Source of the DNA: Fluviicola sp.
Lineage (GTDB): Bacteria > Bacteroidota > Bacteroidia > Flavobacteriales_D > Crocinitomicaceae
Assembly (NCBI RefSeq): GCF_039596395.1
Contig: NZ_JBCNJT010000001.1
Location: 1,213,315 to 1,277,314, forward strand
Length of the DNA stretch: 64,000 bases
Reading direction: 5' to 3'
In this document: positions 7,668 through 16,325 of the stretch, in pieces
Layout of the letters: each line of letters starts with the position of its first letter
Position numbering within the stretch: position 1 is the first letter of the stretch
Made by a program: the position numbers and the translations under genes
Notes under the pieces: model-generated
What the model saw: the letters and a program-made list of their open reading frames with translations, nothing else
Databases searched by the model: none
Told to the model about the DNA's origin: nothing

Positions 7668-8429
7668 TCAAATAATCTGACTATTCACCGCCACAGCCAA
7701 TGCCTCCACAATATTATTTACAGATAACCGCTCAAAAATCTTCCTCCTGTAATACTTCACCGTATCCGGGGACACATATATCTTCTCTGCAATTTGAGTA
7801 ATGGTCAATCCTTGTGCATAAAGCCTCAAAACTTCCTTTTCACGCTCTGAAAGCGCAGGTTTGACAGACTTACGCCAAATCCCGATTTCAGGATCCAATT
7901 CCCACTGCTCATCCGAATTTTGACGTTTGATGAATACATTTCCCGGCTGCGAATGGTGAGCAAGGGAAACAACACACATCGCCTTCCACAGTTTCGAATC
8001 ACCGGTTAAAAATAAAGGAGTCAGTTTATGGTTGATCAGAATAGTTTTACCATTCTTATGTGTCAAATGAAAATCATACGTAATGCTGTATTCTTTCTTG
8101 CTGCCGGCCGGTAATTTCTCATAAAAATCAAACCCCGCCTCATTGATTTGTTCCAGTAATTTCAATTCACCCTCAGGAACATGCCTGAAATAGAAATCAT
8201 ACCCCATCTGTAAAACTTCTTCCGGGGAATAACCACACAGGAACAGCGGGTTTTCAGAAACGTATTCAAACGACATGTTTTCATAATTGATCACATAGAC
8301 ACTTTCATAGGTCAACCGCGCAAACGATCTTACCGCTTCCAGGTAATCGGTTTGCTGAAGCTGATCGGTCTCGGAAACGTTTACAACTTTATTCCTGGTA
8401 AGCAGGGAAGAGGTGTGTTTATTTTTCAT
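7668..8429 (-). CDS. LuxR-type transcriptional regulator with PAS-like domain
   Basis: 253 residues. Residues ~30-150 resemble a PAS fold (VYVINYENMSFEYVSENPLF, GYSPEEVLQMGYDFYFRHV), and the C-terminal ~60 residues are a LuxR/FixJ helix-turn-helix with LSEREKEVLRLYAQGLTITQ and IYVSPDTVKYYRRKIFERL. It probably senses a small molecule or redox state through the PAS part and binds DNA through the LuxR part. No partner kinase is adjacent. A 14-bp palindrome overlaps its promoter, suggesting autoregulation. Divergent from the DUF3667 gene at 8525. Confidence 0.88.
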   Translation of the reverse strand: MKNKHTSSLLTRNKVVNVSETDQLQQTDYLEAVRSFARLTYESVYVINYENMSFEYVSENPLFLCGYSPEEVLQMGYDFYFRHVPEGELKLLEQINEAGFDFYEKLPAGSKKEYSITYDFHLTHKNGKTILINHKLTPLFLTGDSKLWKAMCVVSLAHHSQPGNVFIKRQNSDEQWELDPEIGIWRKSVKPALSEREKEVLRLYAQGLTITQIAEKIYVSPDTVKYYRRKIFERLSVNNIVEALAVAVNSQII

Positions 8430-8446
8430 GAACGGAATTCAGACTC

Positions 8447-8466
8447 CAAATTTACACTAAAGTGTA
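8447..8466 (-). promoter_or_regulatory. LuxR-gene promoter with overlapping palindrome
   Basis: The minus strand reads TAAATTTG at 8454-8447, an exact TAnnTTTG box 18 bases before the start codon at 8429. The palindrome TACACTAAAGTGTA (8453-8466, arms TACACT and AGTGTA) abuts and overlaps its upstream edge. Both are seen directly; an operator role is inferred. Confidence 0.55.
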
Positions 8467-8515
8467 GTGCCTGAATCCATTCCTTGAGGGAATTTTGTAA
8501 AGAAAATAGTGAATC

Positions 8516-8522
8516 GGGAGGA
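8516..8522 (+). promoter_or_regulatory. Strong Shine-Dalgarno sequence
   Basis: GGGAGGA ends two bases before the ATG at 8525. Such a purine box is unusual here, since most genes in the window lack one, and it supports the chosen start. Confidence 0.6.
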
Positions 8523-8524
8523 AC

Positions 8525-9247
8525 ATGACAACCTGTACAAATTGTAATCAGGCATTTAATAACAATTACTGCGGCAGCTGCGGACAAGCGGCGAAATTGA
8601 AACGAATTGACGGCAAATACGTGTTACATGAAATCATTCACGTACTGCATCTGGAGAAAGGAATCCTCTACACCATCAGGGAATTGCTGCTCCGTCCGGG
8701 GAAAAGCGTGAGGGAATATATCTCTGAAAACAGGACCAGGCTGGTAAAGCCCGTCATATTTGTCATCGTTGCCTCGCTGATCTACACGGTAATTTCTCAT
8801 TGGTTCCATGGATCAGAAAATGAAGTTTCCCACCAAAAACAGCCCGAAGCAGTAACCGCCATTTTCGAATGGATCTCACATCATTTCGGATATGCGAATA
8901 TGATGATGGGAGTATTCATTGCGCTATGGCTGAAAGTGTTTTTCAGGAAACAACCCTTCAATTTCTTCGAGGTATTGATTCTCCTGTGCTTTGTGATGGG
9001 AATGGGAATGCTGCTGCTGGCACTTTTGTCATTAATTGGAAATCTTTCAGGCTATCATCTTTCACCGGTAGCGGATACCATCAGTATCATTTACTGCAGC
9101 TGGGCCATCGGCCAGTTTTTCAATCCTTCCAAAGTAGGAAGCTATCTCAAAGCATTTTGTGCGTATTCCCTGGGAATGCTCACCTTTTACACACTTGTCA
9201 CACTAATAGCAATCCTGGCAGCAGTACTCCAACAATTAATCCGGTGA
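8525..9247 (+). CDS. DUF3667 domain-containing membrane protein
   Basis: 240 residues. The N-terminus is a zinc ribbon with Cys4, Cys7, Cys16 and Cys19 (CTNC...CGSCGQ). It is followed by the DUF3667 signature of a helical linker, LLRPGKSVREYISENRTRLVKPV, and then several membrane helices (about residues 78-96, 120-140, 148-172, 184-200 and 210-235). The family is widespread in Bacteroidota, and its function is not known to me. Divergent from the LuxR/PAS regulator. Confidence 0.88.
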   Translation: MTTCTNCNQAFNNNYCGSCGQAAKLKRIDGKYVLHEIIHVLHLEKGILYTIRELLLRPGKSVREYISENRTRLVKPVIFVIVASLIYTVISHWFHGSENEVSHQKQPEAVTAIFEWISHHFGYANMMMGVFIALWLKVFFRKQPFNFFEVLILLCFVMGMGMLLLALLSLIGNLSGYHLSPVADTISIIYCSWAIGQFFNPSKVGSYLKAFCAYSLGMLTFYTLVTLIAILAAVLQQLIR

Positions 9248-9269
9248 TTTCAAATCTGAATACCCTCTA

Positions 9270-9855
9270 AGTCCACCGCAAAAGGATCATTATAGACATC
9301 TGCATGTCTCCAAAGTCCACTACAAGCAGACTCTTGTATAGACATCTGCGTTCACCTGTCCCGACCTTTCGGGATCTGTGTTCCTCCGTGGGAAAAGAAA
9401 GAGTCTGCCGCAGGCGGACAATCATCCTCCATTATAAATCAGCGTTCTTCTGCGGCCAATAATACTACAATAAATCTGCGTCATCTGCTAAATCTGCGTG
9501 CCCCCAAAGCCCACCACAACCAGCCGTTTGTATAGATATCTGTGCTCTTCTGTGTTCCTCCGTGGGAAAAAGAAAGAGTCTGCCGCAGGCGGACATAATA
9601 CTACAATAAGATCTGCGTCATCTGCTAAATCCGCGTGCCTTCAAGTCCACCACAAGCAGCCCCTTGTATAGATATCTGTGCTCTTCTGTGTTCCTCTGTG
9701 GGAAAAGAAAGAGTCTGCCGTAGGCGGACGATAATACTATAATAAAATCTGCGTCATCTGCTAAATCTGCGTGCTTTCAAGTTCACCACAAGCAGGCATC
9801 AGCGCTCACCTATGTTCTTCCGTGGGAAAAGAAGTCTGCGCAGGCGGACATAAGT
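9270..9855. repeat. Family A degenerate intergenic repeat block (block 4)
   Basis: Close to 600 bases with about four units. Each unit carries AATCTGCGTGCCTYCAAAGTCCACC, ACAAGCAG, TGTATAGAYATCTG, a TGTGTTCCTCCGTGGGAAAA segment and GTCTGCCGCAGGCGGAC, at 9403, 9577, 9713 and 9833. Only the first unit contains the CCCGACCTTTCGGGAT hairpin; the later ones lack it. Frame 9771-10019 is a repeat translation running into the next gene. Confidence 0.8.
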
Positions 9856-9930
9856 TCAGCGAAGCAACCCAAAAAAATCTGCCGGAAAATTCTTTATTAT
9901 CCATATTTTGCAGCATTATAATAACATCCC

Positions 9931-10245
9931 ATGTCACAAGAAGAAGAAACATACCTGGCAATCGGCCACAAAATGGAAGGCGCAGTACAAAGCCAAATGT
10001 TCGGCAAACCCTGCTTTAAAGTCAACGGGAAAGCCTTCATGAGCCTGTTTGATAACCAATTGGCTTTTAAATTATCAGGAGAAGCACATTTAGAAGCTTT
10101 AAGCCTGGACGGAAGCAAGAGATTCGATCCATCGGGCAAAAGGCCCATGAAAGAATGGGTACAGGTTCCATTTCATTACGCAGACAAATGGGAAGAATTC
10201 GCCAGGGAAGCATTGGAATATGTCCGATTCGGAACTACTAATTGA
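9931..10245 (+). CDS. TfoX/YjbR-like small protein
   Basis: 104-residue soluble protein. The core GAVQSQMFGKPCFKVNGKAF, then LAFKLSGE and a closing WVQVPFHYADKWEEFAREALEYV, resembles the TfoX N-terminal/YjbR-like fold found as stand-alone proteins in Bacteroidota. In Proteobacteria TfoX/Sxy acts in competence, but the stand-alone proteins have no settled role. No neighbour points to a function. Confidence 0.6.
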   Translation: MSQEEETYLAIGHKMEGAVQSQMFGKPCFKVNGKAFMSLFDNQLAFKLSGEAHLEALSLDGSKRFDPSGKRPMKEWVQVPFHYADKWEEFAREALEYVRFGTTN

Positions 10246-10287
10246 TGCGTGCAAAGTCACCGGCTTTTAATACAAATCGAAACAAAA

Positions 10288-10830
10288 ATGAACTTCAAAC
10301 TCATAGAAACAAACCGTTTATTGCTCAAAGGATTAACACCCGAAGACATGACAGAGATCTTTGAACGAAATCACAAACCAAAGATCAAAACCATCCTGGG
10401 CCATCGTTCCGAAGAAGATTATGAGAAAGAACTTCACAAATACAAAAACGGCTATTCAAGCTATAACCGCAGTTTCATGCTGTTTTTACTGGAAGACAAG
10501 GCAAGCGGAAAGATCATCGGGCGTTGTGGATTGCACAACTGGAACCGCGACCATTGGCGTGCGGAGATCGGTTATTCCATGGAAGATGAAAGCTTTAAAC
10601 AGCAGGGATTAATGTCGGAAGCTGTTGAAGCAATCATCGATTACGGATTCAAACAGATGAACCTGAACCGCATCGAAGCCCTCGTTGCCGATTACAATAC
10701 AGCCTCCTTGCGACTGCTGGAAAAGAATGGTTTTATTAAAGAAGGAATCATGAGAAAACACTACTACGTAAACGGCGTTTTTGAAGATTCCGTGGTGTTC
10801 GCAATCCTCCGGGAAGAATACACGAAGTAA
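10288..10830 (+). CDS. GNAT family N-acetyltransferase (RimJ/RimL-like)
   Basis: 180 residues from the ATG at 10288; a GTG at 10249 would add an N-terminal tail not typical of the family. The protein opens FKLIETNRLLLKGLTPEDM, has the acetyl-CoA loop in FKQQGLMSEAVEAIIDYGF, and the late signature NRIEALVADYNTASLRLLEKNGF of ribosomal-protein-alanine acetyltransferase relatives. It probably acetylates an N-terminus or small amine; the substrate is not determinable. Confidence 0.9.
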   Translation: MNFKLIETNRLLLKGLTPEDMTEIFERNHKPKIKTILGHRSEEDYEKELHKYKNGYSSYNRSFMLFLLEDKASGKIIGRCGLHNWNRDHWRAEIGYSMEDESFKQQGLMSEAVEAIIDYGFKQMNLNRIEALVADYNTASLRLLEKNGFIKEGIMRKHYYVNGVFEDSVVFAILREEYTK

Positions 10831-10839
10831 ATTGAGATA

Positions 10840-11295
10840 AAAATCTACCGCAGGCGGACAATCTCCTCCACTATAAATCAGCGTTCCTCTGCGTCCCTTT
10901 ACGGGCCATCAAAGAGTCTGCCGCAGGCGGACGATAATACTACAATAAGATCTGCGCCATCCGCGCAATCTGCGTGCCTCCAAAGTCCACCATAAGCAGG
11001 CATCTTGTATAGACATCTGCGTTCACCTGTGTTCCTCCGTGGAAAAAAGAAAGAGTCTGCCGCAGGCGGACAATCACATTCCACTATAAAATCTGCATCA
11101 TCTGCTAAATCTGCGTGCCCCCAAAGCCACCACAGGTAGACATCCGTGTTCACCTGTCCCGACCTTTCGGGATCTGTGTTCCTCCGTGGGAAAAAGAAAG
11201 AGTCTGCAGCAGGCGGACAATTATAAATCCGCGTAACTTGTCCCGACTCTTCTGGAATCTGCGTAACTTGTCCCGACACTTCGGGACTGCCGGAA
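10840..11295. repeat. Family A degenerate intergenic repeat block (block 5)
   Basis: About 450 bases with three GCAGGCGGAC ends at 10846, 10916 and 11054 and a variant with CTGCAGCAGG at 11202. One unit contains the hairpin CCCGACCTTTCGGGAT near 11157, and two shorter ones (CCCGACTCTTCTGG and CCCGACACTTCGGG) follow in direct repeat of GCGTAACTTGT at 11231-11275. The long open frame starting at 11115 is repeat until the real GNAT start at 11310. Confidence 0.8.
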
Positions 11296-11309
11296 ATAAA
11301 ACAAACAAA

Positions 11310-11786
11310 ATGACAATTCAAATCATCCCCTTCGAAAACCGGTACCAGGAAGCAATCTGTAACATGATGGACCAGATCCAGGACGAATTCGATATTCCCT
11401 TCCGAAATCCCCACGGCAAACAAATTTCAGACATCGTAGACTCCGAAAACCGCTTCTGGATCGCACTGGATGGAGATCATGTCCTTGGCACTATCGGCCT
11501 GTCGCGTATTAAACCCGGGCACGCTTTCCTCAGGCATTTATTCGTAGCCAAAGAAGGACGTGGAGAAACCGGGACCGCAAAATTACTGCTGGATACCGCA
11601 CTCCAGGAAGCAAAGAAATTGCACTACACACATATTTACCTCGGGACTATGGAACAATTCAAAGCCGCCCAAAAATTCTACGCCAAAAATCAGTTTATTT
11701 GTATTCCCAAAGAAGCTTTGCCGGCTGAAATGCCCGTAAGCCCCATGGATACCTTATTTTACCTCTTGAAAAATGAATCGAATTAA
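11310..11786 (+). CDS. GNAT family N-acetyltransferase
   Basis: 158 residues from ATG 11310, where the similarity to GNAT proteins begins; the upstream extension of the frame lies in repeat sequence. The acetyl-CoA-binding region is FLRHLFVAKEGRGETGTAKL with the R-G-x-x-G-T loop, and the C-terminal AAQKFYAKNQFICIPKEALP is a typical end. The last 14 bases overlap the start of the lipoprotein gene at 11773, so the two are probably translated from one message. Confidence 0.88.
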   Translation: MTIQIIPFENRYQEAICNMMDQIQDEFDIPFRNPHGKQISDIVDSENRFWIALDGDHVLGTIGLSRIKPGHAFLRHLFVAKEGRGETGTAKLLLDTALQEAKKLHYTHIYLGTMEQFKAAQKFYAKNQFICIPKEALPAEMPVSPMDTLFYLLKNESN

Positions 11787-12324
11787 ACTATTGACCGCAT
11801 TTCTCTCCATCTTCCTGGTGATTTCCTGCAAAGAAGAAACCAACCCCGAATCAGTAACCGTTACAGACGATATTGTTCGAAATGAGAATCCCGTAAACCC
11901 TCAGGAATTAAAAGAGATAAAGAAAATTTCATCCAATAATGAAAACCCGGCAGACAGCCTGTTTGATCTGGCTAAAAAAGCCGGAGATATCACCATGGAA
12001 ACACTGGGAAAAGAATCCCGGATCATCAATATGTGGTACGGAGGGTCCTATGAAGATATTTTCGCCTACGCACAAAACAAAAGCGGTTCATACAAGAAAG
12101 TGCTTTCACTGGCCGGAGCGCTCCATTTTAAAGTGCTGGATAAAACAGATCACGGGTTGAAACGCATACAAATAATCAATACCCGCAACATGGAGACTGT
12201 TGTCTTTCAGTACAATGGAAAAACGTATTCAGATTACTTTTACAAAGGCTCCAAAAAGAGTCTGGCAGATTCAAGCGGAGTAAATACACTCAATCGCATA
12301 GAAATTTACAGCAACATTGATTGA
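11773..12324 (+). CDS. Putative lipoprotein of unknown function
   Basis: 183 residues beginning with a hydrophobic signal segment and a lipobox ending at Cys20 (FLVISCKEE), so an exported lipid-anchored protein is likely. The rest (residues ~60-180) has alternating beta and loop sequence and no motif I recognise. It overlaps the upstream GNAT gene by 14 bases, and a hairpin follows 29 bases after the stop. Confidence 0.7.
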   Translation: MNRIKLLTAFLSIFLVISCKEETNPESVTVTDDIVRNENPVNPQELKEIKKISSNNENPADSLFDLAKKAGDITMETLGKESRIINMWYGGSYEDIFAYAQNKSGSYKKVLSLAGALHFKVLDKTDHGLKRIQIINTRNMETVVFQYNGKTYSDYFYKGSKKSLADSSGVNTLNRIEIYSNID

Positions 12325-12352
12325 AAAAAACGGAATGCGAATAATCCAAACA

Positions 12353-12372
12353 ATTACTCACTTTTGAGTAAT
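12353..12372. terminator. Hairpin downstream of the lipoprotein gene, possible weak terminator
   Basis: ATTACTCA (12353-12360) and TGAGTAAT (12365-12372) pair perfectly around a CTTT loop. No U-tract follows on the plus strand, so termination is uncertain; an operator is the alternative. Confidence 0.35.
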
Positions 12373-12422
12373 AAAACGCAGCCTTCAGTACCTCTGAAAA
12401 GGGTTAAAAATGGAATCATACA

Positions 12423-12466
12423 GGTCATGTACGGGTCAAGTATGGGTCAAGGCTAGGTCAAGTATG
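12423..12466. repeat. Four 11-bp tandem direct repeats
   Basis: GGTCA recurs at 12423, 12434, 12445 and 12456, exactly 11 bases apart, in units GGTCATGTACG, GGTCAAGTATG, GGTCAAGGCTA and GGTCAAGTATG. This one-helical-turn spacing is what direct-repeat binding sites of response regulators look like. The rest of the gene-free stretch 12325-12768 shows only a terminal hairpin at 12353 and AT-rich sequence. Confidence 0.6.
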
Positions 12467-12768
12467 GATATAGTATTAAAACGTTATTCCTGTAACAAAT
12501 CACCATATTCTTAACAAAACTGACGAATGCCTGGTAAGCCTTACTGCAACTGGGAAATTGCTAACACATCAAAACCACAAATCAACATAAAACGGAATTG
12601 AAAACTCACAGGACACCAACTTTGCCGAATAACACACAGCGTAAAAACTTTCTGATATCACTTCTCAAATATGTAACCTGTTTATAATCGTCATTAAAGG
12701 AAGATTCATGAATTCTTCCCGTGCTAAAGGATTTTGAGTTATTTTAAAGGAACAAAATACCCTTCAGC

Positions 12769-13194
12769 ATGGCAGAAAAGAAACCAAAGTTAGCAGAGAT
12801 CAAAACAAAACCCACAGCAATAAGTGCTGCCGAATTCATCCGGACCCTCGAAGACGAACAACAACGAAAAGACAGTTTGGTCCTCATTGAAATGATGAAA
12901 AAAGCAACCGGGGAAGAACCTGTTATGTGGGGCGGATCCATCATCGGTTTTGGAAATATGCGCTACGAAAGCCCCAAAACCGGCCGGCAAGTTGATTGGT
13001 TCCTAGTTGGATTCTCACCGCGCAAAGCAAATTTAACCCTCTACATCGGAGCAGGAAGCGAAGCCCATGCAGACGCCCTGAAAATATTGGGCAAACACAA
13101 AGTCTCCGGCGGCTGTTTACACATCAAAAAACTATCCGATGTAGACCTGAACGTCCTGCAGGGAATGATAAATACTTATCTTAGCCGGAAATAA
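12769..13194 (+). CDS. DUF1801 domain-containing protein
   Basis: 141-residue soluble protein of the DUF1801/YdhG-like family, with EEPVMWGGSIIGFGNMRYES, VDWFLVGFSPRKANLTLYI and KVSGGCLHIKKLSDVDLNVL. Family members are small uncharacterised alpha/beta proteins. The following membrane gene starts seven bases after the stop, so the two are probably co-transcribed. Confidence 0.85.
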   Translation: MAEKKPKLAEIKTKPTAISAAEFIRTLEDEQQRKDSLVLIEMMKKATGEEPVMWGGSIIGFGNMRYESPKTGRQVDWFLVGFSPRKANLTLYIGAGSEAHADALKILGKHKVSGGCLHIKKLSDVDLNVLQGMINTYLSRK

Positions 13195-13200
13195 TTCGCG

Positions 13201-13590
13201 ATGGATAATTACATGATCGGCCTTTTTTCCATGCTACTAATCATTCTTGTTTCAAGAGTACTAAGTAATAATGCACTCAAAAAACTGGATAAGGAAAAGA
13301 AAGTAGAACTATTGGACTTGTTTTCAGGAAAAGCAGTTTATACCTACATCGCTCTAATTCTGATTATTGGCTTCTTCTACGCATGTAATAAGTTAGAACT
13401 GTTTTCCCCTATGATCAATGTGGTAATTTATGTGTGCCTCATTACACTATATATCGTGTTGGCAGCCTTCCGTTCCTACCGGATTTTGAAAAACAACGAT
13501 TTCCCGGAGTTTTACATCAGCAATTATTTATTCACAACATCCCTTCGTATCGTTGGTTTAGTGGTGTTCTTCGCTTTTATGGTACTTTGA
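13201..13590 (+). CDS. Small membrane protein, unknown function
   Basis: 129 residues with hydrophobic segments at about 4-20, 47-64, 71-91 and 110-128, predicting a four-helix inner-membrane protein. No recognisable motif. It lies six bases downstream of the DUF1801 gene and 161 bases upstream of the sensor kinase. Confidence 0.65.
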   Translation: MDNYMIGLFSMLLIILVSRVLSNNALKKLDKEKKVELLDLFSGKAVYTYIALILIIGFFYACNKLELFSPMINVVIYVCLITLYIVLAAFRSYRILKNNDFPEFYISNYLFTTSLRIVGLVVFFAFMVL

Positions 13591-13751
13591 TTTTCCGTAT
13601 TTCACTGCTAATCATTAGGATAACAAGATTGAGATCTGTCCCTTGTTTTTTGTTCGCTTCCGGATCTGCCCGGTAATAAAATAAAACGAACAATTTAGGT
13701 CTTGATATTTAAACTCGTTTAGCTTAGTTTTGAATAAAAAGAAATTCACGC

Positions 13752-16325
13752 ATGTCGGGAAAACTGAAGATAGTACTCACATTTGCACTAAGCATCCTTG
13801 TTCTTGTAATCGTGGGGGCATACGCCTACCAAAGCACAAAACAGTATAAAAACTCGTCCGAATGGGTAAATCACACCCAGGAAGTAATCAACGAAGCCCA
13901 GTCCATTTTACTGAACGTGGAAGACATTGAAACCGCTCAGCGTGGTTACGTCATTACCGCTGATGAAAAGTTCCTGATCCCGTATAAAGATGGCGTTGCC
14001 GAATTACCCAAAGCCCATTTAAAACTGAACCAGCTGGTCCATGATAACCCTCCGCAAAGAGAATTGCTTGCAAAAATCAATAGCTTGATTATCCAAAAAA
14101 CCACCTTTGCAGAACAGGTAATCAGTGTTCGCTCAAAAGTAGGGTTTAGCGCGGCTCAGGATCTTATTGAATCGGGAGAAGGAGAAAGCCTCATGGCTTC
14201 CATCCGGAGTTTACTCGAACGCTTTATCGCGAATGAAGAAAGCTATCTGACAACCCGTTTCAGCGATTCAAACGAACAATTCGCACATACAGCAACAATT
14301 ATCCTGGCAAGCATTTCCCTGGCAATACTTTTCGTGGCAATTACCCTTTATTTCTTCCTCAAAGACTACAACCGCAGATTGCGTTCAGAAAAACAACTAA
14401 AAGCCAGTGAAGCGCGTATCAAGAAGTTTCTGGAAAGTCTTCCGCTGGGCGTATACGTAGTGGATGCAGATGGAGTTCCGTTTTTTACAAACAGTGAAGC
14501 AGTGCGGATCCTGGGAGAAGGAATTATTTCCGGCAATAATTACTCAAATGTCAGAGAGTTCTATAAAAGTTACATTATCGGAACCAATGAACCTTACCCG
14601 GTTGAAAAACGTCCGGTTGTCCGCGTGCTCAACGGTGAAAGCAATATCTGCGTGGAAGATGTGGAAACCGACAAAGATGGAGTACGTATTCCTCTGCGCA
14701 TCAACGCTACACACATTGCAGATGAAGAAGGGAATATCGAATTTGCCATAGCCGTTTTTGAAGACATTACCAGCGTCAAGGAAGCAGAAAACGAACTGCG
14801 TAAAGCCAAAAAACAGGCAGAAGAATCTTCCGAACTGAAAGAAATGTTCCTGGCAAATATGAGCCACGAAATCCGCACTCCGATGAATGCTGTAATCGGT
14901 TTTACAGACCTGCTGCTGAAACGCAACCTCAACGAGGAGGAAATGGGATACGTGCGGATCATTAAAACTTCCGGTGAGAATTTGCTGCGTATTATCAACG
15001 ATGTACTCGATATTTCCAAGATAGAATCCGGGTTAATGACCTTTGAGATTCACCCGATTGCTATCAACGGGCTTTTTTCCTCCATTAAAGTCATGTTTGC
15101 CCAGAAAGCCAGGGAAAAGAACCTGCAGCTGACTTTTACGGACGATCCGAACATTCCGGCCTCCATTTTGGGAGATCCGACCCGCCTCACACAGATCATT
15201 ATGAACTTGGTGGGGAATGCCATTAAGTTTACCCAGGAAGGCTCGGTAGAAGTTTCAGCGAAATTGATCGGCAGGGAAGAAGAACATATCCAGATCGAAT
15301 TCTCCGTAAAAGATACCGGGATTGGTATTCCGGCAGAGAAACTGGACACTATTTTCGAACGGTTCACACAAGCAGAAAAACACACCACCCGCAAATTCGG
15401 TGGCACCGGCCTGGGACTGAACATTGTGAAACAGCTGGTGGAACTGCAGGGCGGAACCATTACCGTAAACAGCAGGGAGGGAGCCGGCTCCGAATTCAAA
15501 TTCCTGTTGTCGTTCTCAACCACCGCTGAAATTGCTTCCGTAAAACCGCAGAAGTACGAAGAATGCGATATCGAACGGTTAAGAGAATTGAAAATCCTCC
15601 TGGTAGAAGACAGCCCGATCAACGTGAAATTCATTTCGGCCCTGTTTGACAACCACGACCTGAAAGTGGATCATGCCGAAAATGGCAAAGTGGCCATCAA
15701 AAAAATGGCAGAAATATCCTATGACATCATCCTGATGGATATCGAAATGCCGGAAATGAACGGTTATGAAACCACCACATACATTCGGAATGAACTGAAA
15801 AGCTCCGTTCCGATTATTGCCATGACCGCGCATACAATGGCAGGAGAAAGCGAAAAATGCCTGCAGATGGGAATGAACGGCTACCTGTCCAAACCGATCC
15901 GTGAAGACCTGCTTTTCCGCACATTGATTCACATCGGGTTGGAAAATCCAAAACCGGTTTCAGAAGCACCTGCTAACCTGGTCGACCTCAGTTCCCTGGA
16001 AAAAACCATGCGCGGCAATAAGAAAGTGATCCTGGAAACCCTGGAAATCTTCCTGCATCACTTACCGGAAAACCTGGAAGGAATTGAACAAGGGGTGAAG
16101 GAAAATAATTTTGCAATGATCCGCAGAAATGCACATACCATGAAATCATCCGTATCCATATTGGGGATTAATAAGATACAAACACTCCTGGAAGAAATGG
16201 AAAGGCTGGCAACCTCGGAGTCGGATATGGAACGCATCATTGAACTGGAAAATTCGTTAGTTTTACTCAGCGGTCACGCAGTAAAAGAAATAGAACAACT
16301 AAAAGAAAAATTCAAGGAATCATGA
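13752..16325 (+). CDS. Hybrid sensor histidine kinase with CHASE3, PAS, receiver and Hpt domains
   Basis: 857-residue membrane phosphorelay protein. Order: N-terminal membrane helix (~6-26), periplasmic CHASE3-like sensor (~30-180, with DIETAQRGYVITADEKFL), second helix (~181-204), PAS domain (~215-345), HisKA with His372 in MSHEIRTPMNAVIGF, HATPase with N box and GTGLGLNIVKQL, receiver with phospho-acceptor Asp663 in ILMDIEMPEMNG, and C-terminal Hpt domain with His795 in NAHTMKSS. All key residues are present, so a full four-step relay could run inside one chain. The response regulator at 16322 overlaps its stop by four bases and is the likely final acceptor. Confidence 0.95.
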   Translation: MSGKLKIVLTFALSILVLVIVGAYAYQSTKQYKNSSEWVNHTQEVINEAQSILLNVEDIETAQRGYVITADEKFLIPYKDGVAELPKAHLKLNQLVHDNPPQRELLAKINSLIIQKTTFAEQVISVRSKVGFSAAQDLIESGEGESLMASIRSLLERFIANEESYLTTRFSDSNEQFAHTATIILASISLAILFVAITLYFFLKDYNRRLRSEKQLKASEARIKKFLESLPLGVYVVDADGVPFFTNSEAVRILGEGIISGNNYSNVREFYKSYIIGTNEPYPVEKRPVVRVLNGESNICVEDVETDKDGVRIPLRINATHIADEEGNIEFAIAVFEDITSVKEAENELRKAKKQAEESSELKEMFLANMSHEIRTPMNAVIGFTDLLLKRNLNEEEMGYVRIIKTSGENLLRIINDVLDISKIESGLMTFEIHPIAINGLFSSIKVMFAQKAREKNLQLTFTDDPNIPASILGDPTRLTQIIMNLVGNAIKFTQEGSVEVSAKLIGREEEHIQIEFSVKDTGIGIPAEKLDTIFERFTQAEKHTTRKFGGTGLGLNIVKQLVELQGGTITVNSREGAGSEFKFLLSFSTTAEIASVKPQKYEECDIERLRELKILLVEDSPINVKFISALFDNHDLKVDHAENGKVAIKKMAEISYDIILMDIEMPEMNGYETTTYIRNELKSSVPIIAMTAHTMAGESEKCLQMGMNGYLSKPIREDLLFRTLIHIGLENPKPVSEAPANLVDLSSLEKTMRGNKKVILETLEIFLHHLPENLEGIEQGVKENNFAMIRRNAHTMKSSVSILGINKIQTLLEEMERLATSESDMERIIELENSLVLLSGHAVKEIEQLKEKFKES

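Noticed and set aside
2670-11295. CRISPR array
   Set aside because: The repeats are degenerate, unequal in length and lack regular unique spacers, and no cas genes are present.
11115-11309. N-terminal extension of the GNAT frame
   Set aside because: The extension is family A repeat; the domain begins at ATG 11310.
15050-15652. 200-codon minus-strand frame inside the sensor kinase
   Set aside because: It is antisense to an intact kinase domain with strong motifs and shows no family similarity.
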